Shown here piece by piece: positions 1-7,433 of a DNA stretch of 64,000 nt. Each line of letters begins with the position of its first letter. Position 1 is the first letter of the stretch. The stretch comes from Saccharothrix syringae (GTDB taxonomy: Bacteria > Actinomycetota > Actinomycetes > Mycobacteriales > Pseudonocardiaceae). The notes beneath the pieces were generated by a model that saw only the letters and a list, made by a program, of their open reading frames with translations, was not told the origin of the DNA and did not search any database. The DNA lies in assembly GCF_009498035.1 (NCBI RefSeq), contig NZ_CP034550.1, positions 5,332,001-5,396,000 of the forward strand, read 5' to 3'. Position numbers and translations under genes: made by a program.

Positions 1-269
1 CGGTCGGTCGTGGTGATCGACTCGGCCATGGCGTTGACCGGCGCGGAGGTCTTCGGGTCGTACTCCACCAGGCCGGTGTAGAGCGCGCTGAGCACCAGCA
101 CCGCGTTGGAGTCGGTGGCGTCGGTGCTCAGCAGGGACCGGGGTTCGGTGATGGCGACCCGCAGCTCACCCGCGGGCGGGGTGCCGTCCTCCGCCCCGGT
201 CGTGCCCCGGCACGCCGCCGCGGCCAGCAGCAGCGCCACCCCGCAGCAGGTCGAGAGTGCCCTCGACAT
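1..269 (-). CDS. Peptide-type ABC transporter substrate-binding lipoprotein, N-terminal part only
   Basis: I translated the minus strand from the ATG at 269. It opens with a short charged stretch, a hydrophobic run and a lipobox ending in Ala-Ala-Ala-Cys (Cys at residue 20), so it should be a lipid-anchored extracytoplasmic protein. The mature part contains the ELRVAI, EPRSL, SALYTGLVEYDP pattern typical of family 5 (oligopeptide/dipeptide) solute-binding proteins. A strong ribosome site (GGAGGGG) lies about 7 bases upstream. The gene runs off the left edge, so only 89 codons are visible. Its start lies inside the 3' end of the AfsR-type regulator gene, overlapping by about 100 bases on the same strand, so the two are probably co-transcribed. 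Substrate unknown. Confidence 0.8.
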   Translation of the reverse strand, partial: MSRALSTCCGVALLLAAAACRGTTGAEDGTPPAGELRVAITEPRSLLSTDATDSNAVLVLSALYTGLVEYDPKTSAPVNAMAESITTTD

Positions 270-3054
270 GGGTGCTCCCCTCCAGGTCGACCAGTTGTCG
301 CCCGATCCGGTCGGCGTCGGCGGTCCGGTACTGCCCCAGGTACCGCTCGCGGGCCTGCCGCCAGCACCGCCGGGCCTCGTCGCGCCTGCCGAGGGCCAGG
401 TGCGCCGCCGCCACGTGGTCGAGGGCGTTGGCCTCCTCGAAGGCGTTGCCGAGCTCGCGGTAGAGGTCGAGCGCCCGGAGGCCGTGGTGCAGCGCGCGTT
501 CCCAGTCGCCCAGCTGCTGGTGCACGTACCGCAGGCTGTCCAGGGTGTTGGCCACGGCCTCGGCGTGCCCGTGGGCGGTCAGCAGGGCGAGGGCGAGTTC
601 GCACTGGGCCCGCGCCTGCCGGTGGCGGCCCACCTGGGCCAGGTACCAGCCGACCCCGTTGCGCGCCTCGCCCTCCTGCGCCGGGGTGCCCACCGCGCGG
701 AACAGGTGCAGCGCCCGGGCCAGGTGCGCCAGCGCCGCCCGGTGGTCGCCGGTGGCCTCCCGGATCGAGCCGAACGCCTGGTGGGTGTGGGCCTGGGCGC
801 GCCGGTCGCCGGTGCGCTCGGCCAGCTCCAGGGCCTGCCGGAGGTGGTCGACGGCCTCGTCGTGCCGACCGAGCCGGGCGCAGGCCAGGGCCAGGCGCCT
901 GCGGGTGAGCACCAGGGCCCCGGTCGACCCCGACCGGGTCGCGGCGGCCAGCCCCAGCACCCACACCGCGTGCTGGTCGGCGAAGCGCCCCTGCCTGCGG
1001 TGGAACGTGCTCAGCGACCAGGCCAGCTGCCACACCGCGTCGTGCCTGCCCTGCTCGTCGGCCAGCCGCTGCGCGGCGAGCAGGCACGCGTGCTCGGCCT
1101 CGAACCACCGCATGGCCGCGGCCTGGTCGGGCAGGTCCACCGGCTCGCACCCGGCCGCGGGCGCGACCTCGACCGGGTCGCGGTGCGGGTTGAGCAGCCG
1201 TTCCCCGGCCACGGCGGTGTGCAGGTAGAGGTCGACCACCCGGTGCAGCGCCGCGGCGCGCTCGTCCGCCGCGAGTTCGCCGGCCCGCTCGGCCGCGTAG
1301 AGCCGCACCAGGTCGTGCATCCGCCAGCGGCCGTCGCGGTGCCGCCGGACCAGGTTCGCGTCCTCCAGGTCCCGCAGCACCGCCTTGGTCCGGGACGTCG
1401 GCAGCCCGGCCAGGGCCACCGCGGCGGCCAGCCCGCTGTCGGGCCCGGGTGCCGCGCCGAGCAGCGCGAACAGGCGCCGCGACCCGGCCGCGAGCGGGGC
1501 GTGCGACCAGGACAGCACCGCGCGCACGTCGACGCCCAGCTCACCGCCGTCCAGCGCGTCGAGCCGGGCCGCGGAGGACCGCATGTCCTCGGCCAGCTCG
1601 GCCAGCGGTAATCGCGCGGTGCGGGCGGCGCGCGCGGCCACGATGTCCAGCGCCAGCGGCAGCCCCGCGCACGCGGCCAGCAGCTCGGCCGTCGCCGCGG
1701 GTTCGGCGGCCGTGCGCCCGGCGCCGAGGCGGCGGGTCAGCAGCTCCTCGGACTCCGGCCCGCTGAGCACGTCCAGCTCCACGGCCGCGGCGCCGTGCGC
1801 GACGACCAGGCCGCCGAGGTAGCGGCGGCCGGTGACCAGCACGGCGCACGACGGGCTGCCCGGCAGCAGCGGTTCGACCTGCGGGGAACCGCCGGCGTTG
1901 TCCAGCACCACGAGCAGCCGCTTGTCGGCGGTCAGGCTCCGGTACAGCGCCGCCCGCGCGTCCGGGTTGCGGGGCACCGCGTCGGCGGGGACGCCCAGGG
2001 CCTCCAGGAACGAGTGCAGCACCTCCTCCGGTGCCGGCGGCGCGCCCGCGGGACCGAAGCCCCGCAGGTTGGCGAACAGCTGGCCGTCGGGGAAGCGGTG
2101 GGCGTTCGCGTGCGCCCAGTGCAGGGCGAGCGAGGACTTGCCGACGCCGCCGGGACCGGTGACGACCGCGACCGCCACGCCCGGGCCCGACAGCGCCTCG
2201 TCGAGGCGGCGCAGCGGGCCGGACCGGCCCACGAACAGCCGGGGACCGGCCGGGAGCTGCCGCGGCACGACGTCGGGGGCCGACCGGGCGGTCACCCGGC
2301 GGCGGGGCGCGTCGAGGGCCGGCGCCGAGGCCAGCACCTGCTGGTGCAGCGTGCGCAGCGCCGCACCGGGCTCCAGGCCCAGCTCCTCGGCCAGCCTGCG
2401 GCGGATCCGCTGGTAGTGCGCCAGGGCGTCGGACCGGCGCTCGCTGCGGTACAGCGCCAGCACCAGCTGGCCGGCCAGGCGTTCGTCGAGCGGGTTCTCC
2501 TCGACCTGGTCGTGCAGCTCCGGGACCAGCGCGGCGTGCCGGCCCAGCCGCAGCCGCAGGTCGGTCAGGTCGAGCCGGGCGGCCTGGCGCCGCATGAGCA
2601 GGACGGTGCGCGCGTTGTTGAGCCAGGCCGTGTCCAGGGTGCCGAACGGGTCGCCGCGCCACAGCCGCAACGCCTGCTCCAGCAGGTCGGCGCTGCGCTC
2701 GTCGTCACCGCCCGCCCGCGCCTCGTCGACCAGGTCGTGGAACCGGAGCACGTCCACGGCCGCGGGGTCGACGGTGAGGCGGTAACCGGGCGCGCACCGC
2801 TCGATCGCCACTCCGTCCACGCCGGTCAGCGCCCGCCGCAGCAGCGCCAGGTAGGTGTGCAGCGTGTTGACCGGGCGGTTGGGCAGCCGCCCGCCGCCCC
2901 ACACCCGGTCCACCAGCTGCGCGCTGGGCACCACCAGGTTGGCCTCCACCAGCAGGACCGCCAGGACGCACCGCTGCCGCGCGTGGCCGACGTCCACGGG
3001 TCGACCGCCGACCAGCGCCTGGATGTCACCCAGCAGGCGGAACTCCACTGCCAT
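166..3054 (-). CDS. AfsR/SARP-family transcriptional regulator (winged helix, BTAD, NB-ARC, TPR)
   Basis: The 962-residue protein has the full large-SARP layout. An OmpR-like winged helix occupies about residues 1-95, with the VWGGG and LHTYLALLRRAL elements typical of SARPs, and a bacterial transcriptional activation domain covers about 96-245. An NB-ARC ATPase follows, with a Walker A GPGGVGKSS at 300-308, and tetratricopeptide repeats fill about 700-920. Such proteins switch on secondary-metabolite genes; the ATPase/TPR half senses or oligomerises. The last roughly 35 residues read through the start of the downstream lipoprotein gene in another frame, so the C-terminus is unusual or a small indel is present. 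The gene is divergent from the lanthipeptide synthetase across a 391-base gap, making it the obvious candidate regulator of that pair. That link is inference. Confidence 0.88.
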   Translation of the reverse strand: MAVEFRLLGDIQALVGGRPVDVGHARQRCVLAVLLVEANLVVPSAQLVDRVWGGGRLPNRPVNTLHTYLALLRRALTGVDGVAIERCAPGYRLTVDPAAVDVLRFHDLVDEARAGGDDERSADLLEQALRLWRGDPFGTLDTAWLNNARTVLLMRRQAARLDLTDLRLRLGRHAALVPELHDQVEENPLDERLAGQLVLALYRSERRSDALAHYQRIRRRLAEELGLEPGAALRTLHQQVLASAPALDAPRRRVTARSAPDVVPRQLPAGPRLFVGRSGPLRRLDEALSGPGVAVAVVTGPGGVGKSSLALHWAHANAHRFPDGQLFANLRGFGPAGAPPAPEEVLHSFLEALGVPADAVPRNPDARAALYRSLTADKRLLVVLDNAGGSPQVEPLLPGSPSCAVLVTGRRYLGGLVVAHGAAAVELDVLSGPESEELLTRRLGAGRTAAEPAATAELLAACAGLPLALDIVAARAARTARLPLAELAEDMRSSAARLDALDGGELGVDVRAVLSWSHAPLAAGSRRLFALLGAAPGPDSGLAAAVALAGLPTSRTKAVLRDLEDANLVRRHRDGRWRMHDLVRLYAAERAGELAADERAAALHRVVDLYLHTAVAGERLLNPHRDPVEVAPAAGCEPVDLPDQAAAMRWFEAEHACLLAAQRLADEQGRHDAVWQLAWSLSTFHRRQGRFADQHAVWVLGLAAATRSGSTGALVLTRRRLALACARLGRHDEAVDHLRQALELAERTGDRRAQAHTHQAFGSIREATGDHRAALAHLARALHLFRAVGTPAQEGEARNGVGWYLAQVGRHRQARAQCELALALLTAHGHAEAVANTLDSLRYVHQQLGDWERALHHGLRALDLYRELGNAFEEANALDHVAAAHLALGRRDEARRCWRQARERYLGQYRTADADRIGRQLVDLEGSTHVEGTLDLLRGGAAAGRGGVPGHDRGGGRHPARG

Positions 3055-3445
3055 CCCAGTCCCCGGTGCTCCCGCGAGAGATCACGATCCGACGACGCTA
3101 ATGGCTTCCGCCGGCGCCGCTCAAGGTCTGTCGTTCGAATCCCCCCTTCGGCTGCACGGCGACGCATTCGCGCTGTCGCCGTGCACGCCGGGTAGTGCTT
3201 TTACCGCATTGCGGCGGACATTTCGCGAATGGTCGCCGCCGGGGGCGGCCGAGTGGTGCGCGGGAATCGGGCGAACGCGGTAACCGCCCGGTCGGCGCGG
3301 GTCAGCGGGGCGGCGGTGCGTTCGGTGCACCACCGGTCGCGGGCGGACCAGCGCATTTATGGGTGCCCAAAGTCCTGCCGAAGGCGCGGTGCGGATCGTG
3401 GTCGGTGCGCGGGGCCCGGCGGTCCCGGAGGGGAGCAGGTGGTCG
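3055..3445. other. Divergent control region between SARP regulator and LanKC
   Basis: No convincing gene lies in these 391 bases. The stretch from about 3080 to 3240 is less GC-rich than its surroundings and must hold both the SARP and the LanKC promoters. I could not assign a clear -35/-10 pair or the direct heptameric repeats expected of SARP binding. A T-loop-like GTTCGAATCC at 3133-3142 has no matching cloverleaf. Confidence 0.5.
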
Positions 3446-6010
3446 ATGGACGTGGCGTACGAGAAATTCTGCCTGGCCGACCCGGTGTTCTACGACTCGC
3501 CGGCGCGGGTGCGGACCGGACCGGCCGAGGCGCTGTCCGCGGGGCGGGTCGTGCCGCACGGGTGGGTGCGGCACGAGAACCCCGAGTGGGTCCACCTGAC
3601 GCCGACGTCGGCGCGCCTGCCCGCGCAGGGGTGGAAGGTCCACGTGTCGGCCACCCCCGCCAACGCGGTCGAGGTGCTGGACGCGGTGTGGGGGTACTGC
3701 CTGCCGCGGGCCCTCCCGTTCAAGTTCCTGCCCGACCTGACGGCCCTGCTGCTGCGCAACGGGAAGTACGCCGACCGGGGCGGCAGCGGGAAGTTCATCA
3801 CCATCTACCCCGCTTCGACCGGCGAGCTGGAGCAGCTGCTGGACGGGCTCGGCGCCGCCCTCGACGGCCAGCCGGGGCCCTACATCCTCAACGACCTGCG
3901 CTGGGGCGCCGGGCCGCTGCACGTCCGCTACGGCGCGTTCCGCCGCCGGTTCTGCCGCGCGCCGGGCGGTGAGCGCGTGCCCGCCATCGCCGACCCGACC
4001 GGCCGGCTGGTGCCGGACTTCCGCGGGCCGTACTTCGAGGTGCCGCCGTGGGCGCCGGTGCCGGACTTCCTGGCCGAGCGGATCCGCGCCCGGCTGCGCG
4101 ACGAGCAGGCACCGGCGGACTTCCCGTACACCGTCGCGCGACCGCTGCACTTCTCCAACGGCGGCGGCGTCTACCTGGCCACCGACACCCGGACCGGGCG
4201 GCGGGTCGTGCTGCGGGAGGCCCGGCCGCACGCGGGCCTCGACGCCACCGGCCGCGACGCGGTGCGGCGGCTGGAGCGCGAGCAGGAGGTCCTGGAGAAG
4301 CTGGCCGGGACCGGGGTGGTGCCGGAGCTGTACGAGCGGTTCACCTGCTGGGAGCACCACTTCCTGGCCGAGGAGTACGTGGAGGGCGCGACGCTCGGCC
4401 GGATGTTCGTCGACCGCTACCCGCTGATCCACCCGGAGGCCACCGAGGCGGACGTCGCCGAGTACACCGCGTGGGCGCTGGACGTGCTCGACCGGGTGCG
4501 CGAGGGCCTGCGGGTCGTGCACGACCACGGCATCGCGTTCGGCGACCTGCACCCGCACAACGTCATCGTCCGGCCGGACGGGCAGATCCGCTTCGTCGAC
4601 TTCGAAGCGGCCTCGTACACCACCGACGAGCAGCGCCCCGGCCTGGGCGCACCGGGGTTCGCGCCCCCGGACGGCCGCCGCGGCACCGCGCTCGACCGGT
4701 ACGCGCTGGCCTGCCTGCGGGTCGCGGCGTTCCTGCCCCTGACGGTCGTGTTCCCGCTCGCGCCGGACAAGCCGCGGGCGCTGGTCGAGACGATCGCGCG
4801 CCGGTTCCCGGTGCCCGCGAGCTATGCCCCGGAGGTGCTGGCGGAGTTGCGCCCCACCGCACCGCCCGGCCGGATCGGCGCGCTCGCCGACGCCCTGGAC
4901 GCGGGGGACGGCGTGTGGCCCGTCCTGCGCGCGTCGCTGCACCGCGGCATCCTGGCCGGCGCCACCCCCGAGCGCGACGACCGGCTCTTCCCCGGCGACA
5001 TCAGGCAGTTCACCGGCAACGGCGTCGGGTTCGCCCACGGCGCGGCCGGGGTGCTGCACGTGCTGAACGCGACCGGCGCCGGCCGCCACCCCGAGCACGA
5101 GGACTGGCTGCTCGACGCGGTGTGGCGAGGGCAGTGCGGCGACGCGGTCGGCTTCTTCGACGGCCTGCACGGCGTGGCCTACGCGCTGGAGGCGCTGGGC
5201 CGCCGCGACGACGCGCTCACCCTGCTGGACGGGGTGCCGGACACCGCCCTGGACACCGCGTCGGCCAACCTGTTCGACGGCCTGGCGGGCATCGGCCTGA
5301 ACCTGCTGCACTTCGCCGGGCGGACCGGTGCCGGGGAGTTCCGCGCCCGCGCGCTCGACGTGGCCGACCGGCTGGTCGACTGCACCGCCGTGCCGCCGGA
5401 CCCCTCGGCGGTCCGGCGGGCGGGCCTGATGCACGGCCCGTCCGGGCACGCGCTGTTCCTCCTCCGGCTGTTCGAGGCGACCGGCGACCGGCAGTTCCTC
5501 GACCTCGCGGAGACCGCGCTGCGCCGGGACCTCGACCGGGCGGTGGCGCTCGACGACGGCACGGTGCAGGTGGACGAGGGCTTCCGCGTGATGCCCTACG
5601 TCGCGACCGGCAGCGCCGGCACCGGCTTCGTGCTCGACGAGTTCCTGCGCCACCGCCCGGACGAGGAGCTGGCGGGCACGCTGCGGGGGATCGCGCGGGC
5701 GGCCACCCCCGAGTTCGTCATCGGCTGCGGGCTGTTCAACGGCCGGGCCGGGCTCATCGCGTTCCTGGCCAGGCTGCGCGACACCGGCCGGGTCGAGCAC
5801 GGGCCGGTGGTCGAACGGCACCTGCGCAGGCTGTCCTGGCACCTCCTGGACCACCGGGGGCACGCCGCCTTCCCCGGCGACCAGCTCCTGCGGTTGTCGA
5901 TGGACGTGGCCACCGGGTCCGCCGGGATCCTGCTCGCCGTCGCCGCGGCCCTCGACGGCGACCACGCGACCTTCCCGTTCCTGTCCCCGTGGGAGGGGGT
6001 GACCCCGTGA
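3446..6010 (+). CDS. Class III lanthipeptide synthetase LanKC (lyase-kinase-cyclase)
   Basis: It should phosphorylate and dehydrate Ser/Thr in the precursor encoded immediately downstream and then cyclise with Cys to form labionin or lanthionine. From the ATG at 3446 (ribosome site GGAGGGGAG at 3427-3435) it is 854 residues, a normal LanKC length. The N-terminal lyase region spans about 1-215. The kinase domain covers about 225-480, with a Gly-rich loop near 238-246, a catalytic loop GDLHPHNVIV at 366-375 and DFE at 385-387. The LanC-like domain (about 530-854) has the GLHG, MHGPSGH and CGLFNGRAGL blocks, but I see no complete Cys-Cys-His zinc site, which fits class III rather than class IV. 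The gene overlaps the precursor by 4 bases, and the synthetase-then-precursor order is that of ramC-ramS. No RamAB-type exporter is present here. Confidence 0.93.
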   Translation: MDVAYEKFCLADPVFYDSPARVRTGPAEALSAGRVVPHGWVRHENPEWVHLTPTSARLPAQGWKVHVSATPANAVEVLDAVWGYCLPRALPFKFLPDLTALLLRNGKYADRGGSGKFITIYPASTGELEQLLDGLGAALDGQPGPYILNDLRWGAGPLHVRYGAFRRRFCRAPGGERVPAIADPTGRLVPDFRGPYFEVPPWAPVPDFLAERIRARLRDEQAPADFPYTVARPLHFSNGGGVYLATDTRTGRRVVLREARPHAGLDATGRDAVRRLEREQEVLEKLAGTGVVPELYERFTCWEHHFLAEEYVEGATLGRMFVDRYPLIHPEATEADVAEYTAWALDVLDRVREGLRVVHDHGIAFGDLHPHNVIVRPDGQIRFVDFEAASYTTDEQRPGLGAPGFAPPDGRRGTALDRYALACLRVAAFLPLTVVFPLAPDKPRALVETIARRFPVPASYAPEVLAELRPTAPPGRIGALADALDAGDGVWPVLRASLHRGILAGATPERDDRLFPGDIRQFTGNGVGFAHGAAGVLHVLNATGAGRHPEHEDWLLDAVWRGQCGDAVGFFDGLHGVAYALEALGRRDDALTLLDGVPDTALDTASANLFDGLAGIGLNLLHFAGRTGAGEFRARALDVADRLVDCTAVPPDPSAVRRAGLMHGPSGHALFLLRLFEATGDRQFLDLAETALRRDLDRAVALDDGTVQVDEGFRVMPYVATGSAGTGFVLDEFLRHRPDEELAGTLRGIARAATPEFVIGCGLFNGRAGLIAFLARLRDTGRVEHGPVVERHLRRLSWHLLDHRGHAAFPGDQLLRLSMDVATGSAGILLAVAAALDGDHATFPFLSPWEGVTP
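5991..5999 (+). promoter_or_regulatory. Strong ribosome binding site deciding the lanthipeptide precursor start
   Basis: GGGAGGGGG lies inside the 3' end of the synthetase gene, 7 bases before the GTG at 6007. It is among the best Shine-Dalgarno matches in the window and supports independent, high-level translation of the small precursor gene. Confidence 0.75.
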
Positions 6011-6120
6011 CCTTCGTGTTGAACCTGCAGAAGCTGGACGCCTCCGGCGACGACCTGTTCGGCCTCAGCACCCACAGCGACCACTGCTGCAGCTGCGTCA
6101 GCCTCCTGGCCTGCAACTAG
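6007..6120 (+). CDS. Class III lanthipeptide precursor peptide (SapB-like), 37 residues
   Basis: This tiny gene starts with a GTG that overlaps the synthetase TGA (GTGA). The leader (about residues 1-20) begins TFVLNLQKLD, matching the hydrophobic (L/I)xLQ leader motif read by class III synthetases. The core holds two exactly adjacent SxxSxxxC units, STHSDHCC (21-28) and SCVSLLAC (29-36), plus a final Asn. SapB also ends in Cys-Asn. Each unit can form one labionin or lanthionine; Cys27 and Cys30 are extra and could pair or give alternative rings. The likely product is a small amphipathic two-ring peptide with a morphogenetic (surfactant) or antimicrobial role, which is inference. The stop codon is shared with the left edge of an insertion element, but the original stop is preserved. 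Confidence 0.88.
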   Translation: MTFVLNLQKLDASGDDLFGLSTHSDHCCSCVSLLACN

Positions 6121-6696
6121 GAGCTGTTCGGGGTTCGGATCATGTGGTTGGGATCAGGGTCTTCAGCCACATGACCGCTCCTCGTAGATGTAGTCCGGCC
6201 TCGTGGCTTTGCGGGATCGAACGAGACCGGCCGGTCGGGCCGGGACCCCGGATCCGGTCCAGCACCGTCCGCAACCGCGGGTTGGCCGGGGGTGAGCACG
6301 AACGCCAACGGCAACCCCGCGGCGTGGATCTTGCTGCTCAGCCCGCCCCGGGACCGGCCGAGCCCGGCCGCCGCAGCCCGCGCCTTCCGACGACGCCCGC
6401 GAGCGGCACGGTCCCGACCGGCAGGCGTGCCCGCGTCGGCCGTGTCAGGCGCGGACCGCGGCGCACCACCCGCAGCACGCTCTGTTGGGTGGGCAACGGA
6501 GCCCCCTTTTCCTCGGTCAACGCCTGCTCCAGCGCATCCAGGGTCTCCCCGGCGACCGCCACCCCGCTCAGGCACTGAACCGGGAGTAGACGGTCAACTG
6601 CTCGCGCACCCGCCGTGGCAACAGCCCGGTGGCCGCCACCGGCACGTGCGGCTCGATCAGCGCCCACTCGGCATCGGTCAGATCACAACGCGCCAC
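6120..6696 (-). pseudogene. IS5-family transposase remnant
   Basis: Reading from a GTG at 6696, the minus strand begins ARCDLTDAEWALIEPHVP, the typical N-terminus of IS427-group transposases. A later segment in another frame reads LGRSRGGLSSKIHA and ALAFVLTPGQ-like residues, matching the start of the DDE catalytic part. Between them the frame changes and sequence is missing, and no complete DDE triad can be assembled. This is a degenerate, internally deleted copy. A related fragment lies near 59349. Confidence 0.78.
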
Positions 6697-6765
6697 AACC
6701 GTGTTCTACCAGCCCCAACCGGCACACCACCGAGCCCAACCGAGATCCGAACCTCAAACAGCTCG
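6120..6765. mobile_element. Decayed IS5-family (IS427-like) insertion element with terminal inverted repeats
   Basis: The left end (6120-6141) and the reverse complement of the right end (6744-6765) match at 19 of 22 positions, giving clear terminal inverted repeats that share GAGCTGTT and GGTTCGGATC. TA flanks both sides (6118-6119 and 6766-6767), consistent with the TA/TNA target duplication known for IS427-group elements. At 646 bp it is shorter than an intact member, and the transposase inside is broken, so it looks immobile. It lies between the lanthipeptide precursor and its probable terminator. Confidence 0.82.
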
Positions 6766-6775
6766 TAGCGCGCCA

Positions 6776-6808
6776 CGGCACCGGTGCGGCGCCACCGCAC
6801 CGGTGCCG
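6776..6808. terminator. Strong bidirectional hairpin between lanthipeptide locus and AhpD-like gene
   Basis: CGGCACCGGTGCGG at 6776-6789 pairs perfectly with 6795-6808 around a 5-base loop. It sits between the plus-strand lanthipeptide genes and the minus-strand gene ending at 6815, so it can terminate both. Before the IS inserted it would have begun about 9 bases after the precursor stop codon. Confidence 0.85.
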
Positions 6809-6814
6809 CCGGTG

Positions 6815-7297
6815 TCACCGCCGCCACTGCTCCGCGGGCGTCGCGCCGGGGAGCGGCCTGCCGACCAGGACGAGCGGCACGAAGAAGTTGACCTGCCCGA
6901 TCGCCAGGGCCAGCGTCGTGATCGCCAGGTCGTCGTAGTGCCGGGACACCTGCGCGTACAGCTCGTCGGGGACGCGCTCGCCGTGCGGGTTCGGGGTGAG
7001 CACGGCCTCGACGAGCGCCAGCGCGGCACGCTCGGGCCCGGTGAAGCAGGGCGCGTCGCGCCAGGAGGCCACCGCGCTGATGCGGTCCTCGGTCTCCCCG
7101 CCCCGGCGGAGGTCGCCGGTGTGCCGGGCGGTCAGGTAGGTGTTGCCGACGAGCTGCCCGGCGCGCAGGTGCACCAGGCTGATCGTGGTCCGCGGGACCG
7201 AGCCGTTCCCGACCGCCTCGAACAGCAGGCCGCCCAGCTCGGTGAGCCGGGGGACGTGGGCGGTCGGGTCGGGCAGCCGCGGCTGGTGGGTGCTCAT
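6815..7297 (-). CDS. Carboxymuconolactone decarboxylase (AhpD)-family protein lacking the CxxC
   Basis: The 160-residue alpha-helical protein aligns with the AhpD-like family through SLVHLRAGQLVGNTYLTARHTGDLR and the later ETEDRISAVASWRDAPCFT block, given here as family pattern rather than measured alignment. Family members normally carry a redox-active Cys-x-x-Cys five residues before the conserved His. Here those positions are Asn52 and Leu55, with His59 kept, so peroxidase or disulfide chemistry of the usual kind is unlikely. It is divergently arranged with an ECF41-type sigma factor, the pairing known for that sigma group. A matching promoter is at 7336-7362. A role as partner or sensor of the sigma factor is inference. 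Confidence 0.85.
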   Translation of the reverse strand: MSTHQPRLPDPTAHVPRLTELGGLLFEAVGNGSVPRTTISLVHLRAGQLVGNTYLTARHTGDLRRGGETEDRISAVASWRDAPCFTGPERAALALVEAVLTPNPHGERVPDELYAQVSRHYDDLAITTLALAIGQVNFFVPLVLVGRPLPGATPAEQWRR

Positions 7298-7335
7298 GGT
7301 GGGTTCCTCTCCCGTTGTGGGGTGTCCACCGACCT

Positions 7336-7362
7336 GACGCCGGGCGCGCGGCGGAGGTGACC
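7336..7362 (-). promoter_or_regulatory. ECF41-type promoter for the AhpD-like gene
   Basis: On the minus strand GGTCACC (7356-7362) is followed after exactly 16 bases by CGTC (7336-7339). The motif reported for ECF41 sigma factors is TGTCACA-N16-CGTC. This gives 5 of 7 matches in the -35 element, a perfect -10 and perfect spacing, about 38 bases before the start codon. Confidence 0.65.
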
Positions 7363-7372
7363 GGCGGGGCGC

Positions 7373-7399
7373 GGTCACATCCCACGGGTTTCGTTCGTC
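7373..7399 (+). promoter_or_regulatory. ECF41-type promoter for the sigma factor gene (autoregulation)
   Basis: GGTCACA (7373-7379), 16 bases, then CGTC (7396-7399) matches the ECF41 consensus TGTCACA-N16-CGTC at 10 of 11 fixed positions. It lies about 35 bases before the GTG start and back-to-back with the divergent copy. This strongly suggests that the sigma factor drives both genes. Confidence 0.75.
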
Positions 7400-7433
7400 A
7401 GGCTGGTGGAGGACCCACCGGGGGAGGACGGAC

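Noticed and set aside
3121..3160. tRNA-like T-loop GTTCGAATCC followed by a GC-rich acceptor-like end
   Set aside because: The flanking bases do not form a T stem, and no D arm or anticodon arm is found upstream; it could at most be a chance match or att-like relic.
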